The notes under the pieces were generated by a model that searched no databases, had not been told where the DNA came from, and saw only the letters and a list, made by a program, of their open reading frames with translations. Position numbers and translations under genes: made by a program. Shown here in pieces: positions 1-5,281 of a stretch of DNA of 5,281 bases. The DNA comes from Bacteroides sp. GTDB lineage: Bacteria; Bacteroidota; Bacteroidia; Bacteroidales; Bacteroidaceae. The first letter of the stretch is position 1. Each line of letters opens with the position of its first letter. The DNA lies in contig DYCT01000159.1 in the NCBI GenBank assembly GCA_019417975.1, forward strand, positions 1-5,281, read 5' to 3'.

Positions 1-2160
1 GTAGCAGAGGGTAAAAAAGCTGATTATCTATTATATCATAAAGGTAAGCCCATTGCGGTAGTTGAAGCTAAAGATAATAAACATGCAGTTGGAGGTGGCA
101 TTCAACAAGCTATGGAATATGCCCAAATCCTTGACTTGAAATTCGCCTACTCCAGTAATGGTGATGCGTTCTTGGAACATGACTTTATTACTGGGAAAGA
201 AACAGAAATCAAGTTAGAGGACTTTCCGACTGAGGAAGAACTATACAACCGTTATCTGGCATCTAAGAACTATACATCGGATGAACTCAACATAATAGAA
301 ACTCCTTTCTACTATGATGCCCATAGCCATGAACCAAGATATTATCAGCGTATAGCAGTTGACCGGACAGTAGAAGCCATCGCAAGAGGACAGCAACGTG
401 TACTTGTGGTAATGGCAACTGGTACAGGCAAGACTTTTACTGCCTTTCAGATAATCCATCGGCTTCATAAAAGTGGAGCAAAAAAGAAGATACTTTATCT
501 TGCAGACCGCAATATCCTCATTGACCAAACGATGGTGCAAGACTTCAAGCCTTTCAAGAAGTTTATGACCAAGATAACGTCTGTCGGAGAGGGTGAAGAA
601 AAAATTGATTCGTCATACGAAGTGTATATGGCTTTGTATCATCAATTGGTCGGAAAAGAAGGGAAGCCCGATCCTTTTTTAGAAGTACAGCCAAACTTCT
701 TTGATTTGATTATCGTCGATGAGTGTCATCGAGGAAGTGCAAAAGACGATTCCGCATGGCGTAAAGTATTGGAATATTTCAGTTCTGCCACTCAAATAGG
801 TATGACTGCCACACCGAAAGCCGATGAGGGAGCGAATAATCTTGATTATTTCGGAGAACCCGTATATACCTATTCACTGCTTCAAGGTATCAATGATGGC
901 TTCTTAGCTCCATACCGGGTTACTGCCGACTTTATCAACATTGACCTACAAGGTTGGACGCCCGAAGAAGGAGAGACTGATTTATTAGGCAAGGAAATTG
1001 AGCAGAAATTATATCAAAGACAAAACATAGGTCGTGACCTTGCCATTAAGTTAAGGCGTAAGGTCGTAGCGAACAGAATTACTAAAATGTTGCATGATAT
1101 AGGTCGCATGACAAAGACAATAGTTTTCTGTTCTGACATTGAAGAAGCTGCTGAAATGCGTACTTTGCTTATCAATATGAATAGTGATTTGTGCAAGAAA
1201 TCACCCTATTACGTGACACGTATTGTCGGCGAGGACAAAGAAGGCAAGAAACAATTAGACAACTTTATCAGTGTTGACGAACCTTATCCGGTGATTGTTA
1301 CCACTTCCGAGCTTCTTTCAACAGGAGTGGATTGTAAAACTTGTGGTTTAATTGTCATAGACAAAGAAATTGGCTCTATGACAGAATTTAAGCAGATTAT
1401 CGGACGTGGTACACGCCTTAGAAAAGACAAGGGTAAATGGCATTTGGAAATCCTTGACTTCCGTAATGCTACCGCAAAATTCAAAGATCCGGCATTTGAT
1501 GGCGACCCTGAACCGGCCAAAGGAGGTGGAAAAAAGTCTAAGCCTTACAAAATCATTGACAACCCAAGCCCCACTGTATCAGAGCCTCGTGAGAAATATC
1601 TCATAAATGGTAAGGACATTCGTATTGCCCATGAAATAGTATCTGTATTGGGCGAAGATGGCAAGACGATGAGAACGGAAAGTGTTCAGTCGTTTGCTAA
1701 AAAACAATTATTGCGTCATTATCAAACCTTGGATGATTTCATACAGACTTGGACGGAGGCAGAACGCAAACAAGCCATTATGGATGAGTTAAAGGAATAT
1801 GCTATTTTGATAGATGCTGTACGTGAAGCGAATCCAGCATTGAAGGATGCTGATATTTTTGATGTGATATGCCACGTTGCGTTTGATCAACCACCATTGA
1901 CCAGAAAAGAAAGAGCGAACAATGTAAAGAAGCGCAACTACTTCGGAAAGTATGAAGGCAAAGCTCGTGAAGTATTGGAGGCTCTTCTTGAAAAATATGC
2001 AGAAAATGGTATTCTTGATTTTGAAAAGGCAAACATTTTGGAAATACCACCTTTCAACAGCATAGGAAAACCAACTAAAATCATAAAGTTATTCGGTGGC
2101 AAAGTCGCTTTTGAACAAGCTATCAGAGAACTTGAATATCAAATATATAAATCAGCTTAA
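1..2160 (+). CDS. hsdR: Type I restriction enzyme R subunit (HsdR), 5'-truncated by window edge
   Basis: HsdR is the ATP-driven DNA translocase and endonuclease of type I restriction enzymes; it acts with HsdM and HsdS on unmethylated foreign DNA. The frame is open from base 1, giving 719 visible residues, so the ATG at 112 is internal. Numbering from base 1, the PD-(D/E)xK nuclease core is D8 with E22-A-K24, followed by a QxxxY motif (Q36-Y40). Superfamily 2 helicase motifs follow: Walker A ATGTGKT (139-145), DECH box (240-243), TATP (269-272) and motif VI QIIGRGTR (465-472). The rest, from about residue 540 to the end, resembles the EcoEI-type HsdR C-terminal domain. EcoEI-like HsdR proteins are roughly 800 residues, so some tens of N-terminal residues are probably missing. 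There is no frameshift or internal stop. The gene ends 2 bp before hsdM, implying one operon. The promoter is outside the window. Confidence 0.96.
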   Translation, partial: VAEGKKADYLLYHKGKPIAVVEAKDNKHAVGGGIQQAMEYAQILDLKFAYSSNGDAFLEHDFITGKETEIKLEDFPTEEELYNRYLASKNYTSDELNIIETPFYYDAHSHEPRYYQRIAVDRTVEAIARGQQRVLVVMATGTGKTFTAFQIIHRLHKSGAKKKILYLADRNILIDQTMVQDFKPFKKFMTKITSVGEGEEKIDSSYEVYMALYHQLVGKEGKPDPFLEVQPNFFDLIIVDECHRGSAKDDSAWRKVLEYFSSATQIGMTATPKADEGANNLDYFGEPVYTYSLLQGINDGFLAPYRVTADFINIDLQGWTPEEGETDLLGKEIEQKLYQRQNIGRDLAIKLRRKVVANRITKMLHDIGRMTKTIVFCSDIEEAAEMRTLLINMNSDLCKKSPYYVTRIVGEDKEGKKQLDNFISVDEPYPVIVTTSELLSTGVDCKTCGLIVIDKEIGSMTEFKQIIGRGTRLRKDKGKWHLEILDFRNATAKFKDPAFDGDPEPAKGGGKKSKPYKIIDNPSPTVSEPREKYLINGKDIRIAHEIVSVLGEDGKTMRTESVQSFAKKQLLRHYQTLDDFIQTWTEAERKQAIMDELKEYAILIDAVREANPALKDADIFDVICHVAFDQPPLTRKERANNVKKRNYFGKYEGKAREVLEALLEKYAENGILDFEKANILEIPPFNSIGKPTKIIKLFGGKVAFEQAIRELEYQIYKSA

Positions 2161-2162
2161 AA

Positions 2163-3671
2163 ATGGCAGTAAATAATATCATAAAGCGAATCCAAAATAT
2201 CATGCGTCAGGATGCAGGTATCAATGGTGACGCACAGAGAATAGAACAAATGACTTGGATGTTCTTCTTGAAAGTCTATGACACTCAGGAAGAGACTTGG
2301 GAATACAAAGATGATAACTACAAGTCCATCATCCCCGAAAATTTGCGCTGGCGCAATTGGGCGGTAGATGAAAAAGACGGTGAAGCGTTGACAGGAGAAG
2401 CTCTGCTCTCTTTCGTCAATGAAAAACTGTTTCCAGCCCTGAAAAATCTTCCGATAGATGCCAATACACCACGAGCAAAAAGCATTGTTCAGGAGACATT
2501 TGCAGACTTGAACCAGTATATGAAAAATGGAACGCTTCTGCGTCAAGTAGTCAATATTGTAAATGAAATCGAATTTGACGATGCAGACGACCGCCACACA
2601 TTCGGGGATATTTATGAGGGAATCTTGAAAGACCTACAATCAGCAGGAAATGCCGGAGAGTTTTATACTCCACGTGCGTTGACTGATTTTATCGTCATGA
2701 TGCTCGACCCGAAATTGGGTGAGACCTTTGGCGACTTCACCAGTGGAACAGGAGGTTTTCTTACCTCTGCTCTCAACTATATGGCTAAAAGTGTCCGTTC
2801 TGCCGAAGATGGAGAAAAGCTGCAAAATGCAGTCGTAGGTCAAGAATGGAAGCCGTTACCTTATCTTTTGAGTATCACAAACCTATTGCTGCATGATATC
2901 GAAGCTCCCAACATTGCTAATTGTGATTCGCTTGGAACAAATATAACTGATTTCAAGGAAAGCGACAAAGTGGATGTTATCGGTATGAATCCCCCGTATG
3001 GCGGTAGTACGGAAGATAGCATAAAAAGCAACTTCCCGGTGCAATACCGCTCAAGTGAAACAGCGGATTTGTTTATCGCACTTATCATGTACCGCCTTAA
3101 AGTTGGTGGCCGATGCGGTGTGATAATCCCTGATGGCTTTCTGTTTGGTACAGATGGAGCTAAACTTGCACTAAAAGAGAATCTTCTCCGCAAGTTCAAT
3201 CTGCATACTATCATCCGTTTGCCGGGTTCTATATTTTCTCCATATACCTCTATTGCAACCAACATACTCTTCTTTAATAATGAGGCTGCCGATGGTTGCG
3301 AAGAAGGATTCAAAACCAAAGAAACATGGTTCTACCGCCTTGATATGCCGGAAGGCTACAAGCACTTCTCCAAGACCAAACCAATGAAGGTGGAACACAC
3401 GCTGCCTATTCAGGAATGGTGGAAGGACAGGAAAGAAATCATAAGTGATGAAGTGGGAGAAAAAAGCCATGTGTTTACCGCCCAACAGTTGATAGACTTG
3501 GATTGCAATTTTGACCAATGCAAGTTTCCGAAAGAGGAAGAAGAAATACTCCCTCCGGCAGAACTGCTCAAACAGTATTTTGAGAAACGTGCTGCTCTCG
3601 ACCATGAAATAGACAAAACGCTTTCTGAGATTCAAAAGATTCTCGGTATAGACATAAAATCATGCAACTGA
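2163..3671 (+). CDS. hsdM: Type I restriction-modification DNA methyltransferase subunit (HsdM)
   Basis: HsdM is the N6-adenine methyltransferase subunit. It transfers methyl from S-adenosylmethionine to host sites chosen by HsdS and forms the core that HsdR joins. The 502-residue product is full length for the family. Residues 1 to about 130 match the helical HsdM N-terminal domain (IEQMTWMFFLKVYD at 27-40). The catalytic domain follows: EFYTPR at 166-171, SAM-binding motif I at 191-199 (DFTSGTGGF), and catalytic motif IV NPPY at 276-279. The C-terminal tail (about 455-495) is charged and probably helical, as expected for contacts with HsdS. Motif I has F where many homologues have P (DPxxGTGGF), but the glycines are intact, so activity is expected. 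The ATG at 2163 lies 2 bp after the hsdR stop, with no good Shine-Dalgarno sequence, suggesting translational coupling. No hsdS follows within the window, which is unusual for the simplest hsd layout. Confidence 0.97.
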   Translation: MAVNNIIKRIQNIMRQDAGINGDAQRIEQMTWMFFLKVYDTQEETWEYKDDNYKSIIPENLRWRNWAVDEKDGEALTGEALLSFVNEKLFPALKNLPIDANTPRAKSIVQETFADLNQYMKNGTLLRQVVNIVNEIEFDDADDRHTFGDIYEGILKDLQSAGNAGEFYTPRALTDFIVMMLDPKLGETFGDFTSGTGGFLTSALNYMAKSVRSAEDGEKLQNAVVGQEWKPLPYLLSITNLLLHDIEAPNIANCDSLGTNITDFKESDKVDVIGMNPPYGGSTEDSIKSNFPVQYRSSETADLFIALIMYRLKVGGRCGVIIPDGFLFGTDGAKLALKENLLRKFNLHTIIRLPGSIFSPYTSIATNILFFNNEAADGCEEGFKTKETWFYRLDMPEGYKHFSKTKPMKVEHTLPIQEWWKDRKEIISDEVGEKSHVFTAQQLIDLDCNFDQCKFPKEEEEILPPAELLKQYFEKRAALDHEIDKTLSEIQKILGIDIKSCN

Positions 3672-3790
3672 TAATTGCAAGGAGTGTTTATGTTTTATGT
3701 AATGACAATAAGTTGATACTATTAAACTTACAATTTGCTCCCGACATTTATGACGTGAGCAAATCAGAGCAAACTACGGTAGTTTCTTAG
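3662..3790 (+). CDS. Possible small ORF (42 aa) overlapping the hsdM 3' end; doubtful
   Basis: An ATG at 3662 opens a 42-codon frame ending at TAG 3788-3790, in a different frame from hsdM and overlapping its last 10 bases. The product starts MQLIIARSVYVL and ends SEQTTVVS. I recognise no family, signal peptide or convincing membrane segment. In favour: it begins at the hsdM stop in the way coupled genes do, and it fills most of the gap. Against: it is short enough to occur by chance, its start has no clear ribosome binding site, and two inverted repeats lie inside it, which fits non-coding regulatory DNA better. A perfect AAGGAG at 3679-3684 sits 5 bases before another ATG (3690), but that frame stops after 8 codons (TGA 3714-3716). 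Confidence 0.15.
   Translation: MQLIIARSVYVLCNDNKLILLNLQFAPDIYDVSKSEQTTVVS
3733..3773. repeat. 8-bp inverted repeat with a third GAGCAAA copy
   Basis: ATTTGCTC at 3733-3740 is the exact reverse complement of GAGCAAAT at 3757-3764, separated by 16 bases. GAGCAAA recurs at 3767-3773, ten bases after the second arm, so the same half-site appears three times, two of them one helical turn apart. This geometry fits a repressor or antitoxin operator with cooperative binding. The site could equally be a weak RNA stem after hsdM. The function is inferred only. Confidence 0.4.
3771..3785. repeat. 15-bp perfect palindrome with one central base
   Basis: AAACTAC (3771-3777) and GTAGTTT (3779-3785) are exact reverse complements around G3778. 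It overlaps the last GAGCAAA copy of the preceding repeat. As RNA it would give only a short AT-rich stem followed by TCTTAG, too weak for a convincing terminator, so a dimeric protein-binding site is the better guess. Its centre is exactly 50 bp from the centre of the larger palindrome at 3828. Confidence 0.4.
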
Positions 3791-3815
3791 AATAAACAAA
3801 TAATAATCAAAACAA

Positions 3816-3840
3816 GATTTGGTACGCTGCGTACCAAATC
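3816..3840. promoter_or_regulatory. 25-bp perfect palindrome upstream of the rhuM-like gene; candidate operator or 5'-UTR hairpin
   Basis: GATTTGGTACGC (3816-3827) and GCGTACCAAATC (3829-3840) are perfect reverse complements around the single base T3828. The palindrome ends 14 bp before the chosen ATG of the rhuM-like gene. As DNA it is a strong candidate operator for a dimeric regulator, such as the RhuM-like protein itself. As RNA it would form an 11-bp stem with a CTG loop next to the ribosome binding region. On the plus strand no T-tract follows, so it is not an ordinary terminator for hsdM. On the minus strand the hairpin is followed by TTGTTTTGATT, which is terminator-like, but no leftward gene needing one is visible. 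The palindrome is certain; its role is not. Confidence 0.6.
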
Positions 3841-3854
3841 GCAATAGAAAGAAG

Positions 3855-4871
3855 ATGAAAGATTTGACCATCTCAAACATAGAAAGGCAAAATGTACTTA
3901 ACAACCGTTTTGCGGTCAGCAAAGTACAGGAGCATCTTGACATTGAAGGAATGCTCTTTGAGGGAGAGTATCGCTTTACAAAAAAAATGGTTGCCGACTT
4001 TTATCAAGTTGATACATCTACAATAGATCGTTATCTGCAATCAAATTCTGATGAATTGAAGCATAACGGATATGTTTTATGTAAGGGTAAGCAACTGAAA
4101 GAGTTTAAGTTAGAATTTGCTCACCTTATTAATGAGGCGAGCAAAACAACCCAGCTCGGACTGTTTAACTTCCGCTCTTTCTTGAATATGGGTATGCTGC
4201 TTACAGAGAGTGAGAAAGCTAAAAAAGTCCGTAGTCTTATATTGGATTTTGTGATTACCACCATCAACGAAAAGACCGGAGGGGGAACAAAATACATAAA
4301 TCGCAGAGATGTGCATTATCTTCCTGCTGCAATCACAGAGGAAAACTATCGTAAAAATCTCACTTCAGCCATCAATCAATATGTGGATGGGCATCCCACT
4401 TATAAGTATTCTCAGATTACAGATTTTATCTACAAGGCTGTTTTTAAAGAGAATGCCAAAGAATACAGGGAAGTATTGAAACTTGACTCTAAGGATAACG
4501 TTCGACACACGTTGTACTCAGAAGTTCTATTGGTTATCTCTTCTTTTGAAAACGGTGTAGGCGCAGCTATCAGTGAACAGTTCAAGAAAAATGGTGGCAG
4601 GTTACTTACCGTTGACGAAGTGGAGCATATTGTAAACGAACTTGCCGAACACCCAATGCAGAAACCTTATCTGAATGATGCCAGAACCAAAATGGCTTCA
4701 AGGGATTTCAGTTTCCGGGATGCCTATCACGGTAATATTGCCGATTACCTGCAAGCTGTTACTCCTGAAGAGTTTGAACGATTCATCGGTGACCAGTCTA
4801 TTGATTTTGACCGTATCTTAGCGGACAACAAAGATGTGCTTAAACGCTTAAAGCAGGCAGAAGATGAGTAA
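3855..4871 (+). CDS. RhuM-like DNA-binding protein, probable antitoxin/regulator of the adjacent Doc toxin
   Basis: This 338-residue protein most resembles RhuM-like or 'DNA-binding protein' family members that sit beside Fic/Doc genes in many bacteria; this is by recall, not a search. Residues about 40-63 (FTKKMVADFYQVDTSTIDRY) look like a helix-turn-helix. A conserved-looking core follows: YINRRDVHYLPAAITEENYRK (147-167), QYVDGHPTYKYSQITDFIY (175-193), and RTKMASRDFSFRDAYH (277-292) near the C-terminus. There is no signal peptide or membrane segment, so it should be cytoplasmic. I chose ATG 3855, preceded by AGAAAGAAG, over an in-frame TTG at 3819, because the extra 12 codons would be encoded by the palindrome. 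The doc start overlaps its 3' end by 8 bp, the common antitoxin-toxin arrangement. An eight-A run (3980-3987) lies in the helix-turn-helix region. An alternative is a RhuM-type accessory factor with no antitoxin role. The family is fairly sure, the antitoxin role inferred. Confidence 0.8.
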   Translation: MKDLTISNIERQNVLNNRFAVSKVQEHLDIEGMLFEGEYRFTKKMVADFYQVDTSTIDRYLQSNSDELKHNGYVLCKGKQLKEFKLEFAHLINEASKTTQLGLFNFRSFLNMGMLLTESEKAKKVRSLILDFVITTINEKTGGGTKYINRRDVHYLPAAITEENYRKNLTSAINQYVDGHPTYKYSQITDFIYKAVFKENAKEYREVLKLDSKDNVRHTLYSEVLLVISSFENGVGAAISEQFKKNGGRLLTVDEVEHIVNELAEHPMQKPYLNDARTKMASRDFSFRDAYHGNIADYLQAVTPEEFERFIGDQSIDFDRILADNKDVLKRLKQAEDE

Positions 4872-5281
4872 GGAAATTATTTACATAGATTACGATGAAG
4901 CCTTAAACATCTATGGCAAAATGATTGATGCCAGCGATGGCGGTTTTGAAGGAGTGCGCGATGAAGGTGGTATTCGTGCAACATTGGATTTTGTGCAAAA
5001 TGATTTATACTATCCAACATTTGCCGACAAACTAACCTATCTGATGTATAGATTCTGCTCAGGGCATTTTTTCAATGATGGGAATAAGCGTATTGCATTG
5101 ACTTTAGGTGCGTACTTCTTACATAAAAATAATTACTATTGGCACGCCTGCATCTGTATGCGTACATTGGAATCTATTATTTATCATGTGGCAGCATCGA
5201 ATATCGACCAAGATTTGCTGCTGCGTATCGTCAATAGCTTTTTGACAAGTAAAGATTATGACGAAGAACTGAAAATAGATA
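4864..5281 (+). CDS. Doc-type Fic-fold toxin (death-on-curing family), 3'-truncated by window edge
   Basis: Doc proteins have a Fic fold; P1 phage Doc inactivates elongation factor EF-Tu by phosphorylation, whereas classical Fic enzymes transfer AMP. The visible 139 residues begin MSKEIIYIDYDEAL, which matches a Doc N-terminus. GVRDEGGIRATLDF (30-43) corresponds to the Doc region before the active site, and the catalytic motif HFFNDGNKR is at 68-76. The GNKR ending, in place of Fic GNGR, points to the Doc branch. Asp72 and His68 are intact, so the protein looks active. The ATG at 4864 overlaps the rhuM-like stop (ATGAGTAA), implying coupled translation. No Phd-like partner is visible; the RhuM-like gene takes that position. 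Family length is roughly 120-160 residues, so the stop should lie shortly past the window. Target and chemistry are inferred from the motif. Confidence 0.9.
   Translation, partial: MSKEIIYIDYDEALNIYGKMIDASDGGFEGVRDEGGIRATLDFVQNDLYYPTFADKLTYLMYRFCSGHFFNDGNKRIALTLGAYFLHKNNYYWHACICMRTLESIIYHVAASNIDQDLLLRIVNSFLTSKDYDEELKID

Larger units (their letters stand above)
3672..3854. other. Repeat-rich intergenic region between hsdM and the rhuM-like gene
   Basis: This 183-bp gap separates the tightly packed hsdR-hsdM pair from the overlapping rhuM-like/doc pair. That spacing suggests the second pair has its own control. It contains three inverted repeats (3733-3764, 3771-3785, 3816-3840), a very A-rich stretch at about 3790-3815, and a purine-rich AGAAAGAAG at 3846-3854 just before the ATG at 3855. 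I see no tRNA, no convincing intrinsic terminator for hsdM, and no exact match to the Bacteroidetes -33/-7 promoter pattern. The closest -7-like string is TACAATTTG at 3729-3737, with three bases instead of two between TA and TTTG. Confidence 0.7.

Noticed and set aside
112..114. ATG at 112 as the start of hsdR
   Set aside because: The frame stays open to base 1, and the upstream codons encode the PD-(D/E)xK nuclease residues (D8, E22, K24), so the true start is outside the window.
2157..2597. Minus-strand open frame of 146 codons opposite hsdM
   Set aside because: It is a shadow of the hsdM coding frame; its cysteine- and phenylalanine-rich product matches no family I recognise. The same applies to minus-strand frames at 2861-3319 and 3171-3635.
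3690..3716. Leader peptide behind a perfect AAGGAG (3679-3684)
   Set aside because: The frame has only 8 codons, with no run of regulatory codons and no attenuator-like structure that I can pair with it. Probably chance.
3729..3737. TACAATTTG as a Bacteroidetes -7 promoter element
   Set aside because: The spacing between TA and TTTG is three bases rather than two, and no TTG box lies at the expected distance upstream. Too weak to annotate as a promoter.
3816..3840. Palindrome as an intrinsic terminator for hsdM
   Set aside because: On the plus strand the hairpin is followed by GCAATAGAAAG, with no T-tract. It is terminator-like only for leftward transcription, for which no gene is visible.
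3819..3854. TTG at 3819 as the start of the rhuM-like gene
   Set aside because: The extra 12 codons are encoded largely by the palindrome and add no recognisable protein sequence. The ATG at 3855 has a purine-rich stretch before it.
1..5281. CRISPR arrays, tRNA or rRNA genes, insertion sequences
   Set aside because: No regularly spaced repeats, no cloverleaf-like sequence in the one intergenic gap, and no transposase or integrase reading frame were seen.

Overview
The window carries part of a type I restriction-modification (hsd) locus, with a toxin-antitoxin-like pair directly behind the methyltransferase gene. All four supported genes lie on the plus strand. The DNA is moderately AT-rich, the hsdR/hsdM junction has no clear Shine-Dalgarno sequence, and the protein sequences resemble those of gut Bacteroidales (Bacteroides, Parabacteroides, Prevotella and relatives). 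That taxon is an inference from style, not a proven assignment.

Region by region: (1) positions 1-2160 hold most of hsdR, the restriction/translocase subunit. Its 5' end lies outside the window, but the nuclease motif, the helicase motifs and the C-terminal domain are visible. (2) Positions 2163-3671 hold a complete hsdM, starting 2 bp after hsdR and almost certainly co-transcribed with it. (3) Positions 3672-3854 form a 183-bp gap rich in inverted repeats. It ends in a perfect 12-bp inverted repeat around one base (3816-3840), 14 bp before the next start codon. A weak 42-codon ORF also lies here. (4) Positions 3855-4871 encode a 338-residue DNA-binding-type protein resembling the RhuM-like proteins often found beside Fic/Doc genes. 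(5) Positions 4864 to the window end encode a Doc-type Fic-fold toxin with an intact HFFNDGNKR motif. It overlaps the previous gene by 8 bp and is cut by the window edge.

How they work together: HsdR and HsdM need a specificity subunit, HsdS, to form a working enzyme, and no hsdS is present in this window. Its usual place after hsdM is taken by the rhuM-like/doc pair, so hsdS is probably further downstream. The pair looks like an antitoxin (RhuM-like) and toxin (Doc-like) with coupled translation, possibly self-regulated through the palindromes upstream. The most interesting reading is that the pair acts as a back-up suicide defence tied to the RM system, comparable in placement to the anticodon nuclease gene prrC inside the EcoprrI hsd locus. 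The layout is visible in the sequence. The functional link is inference.
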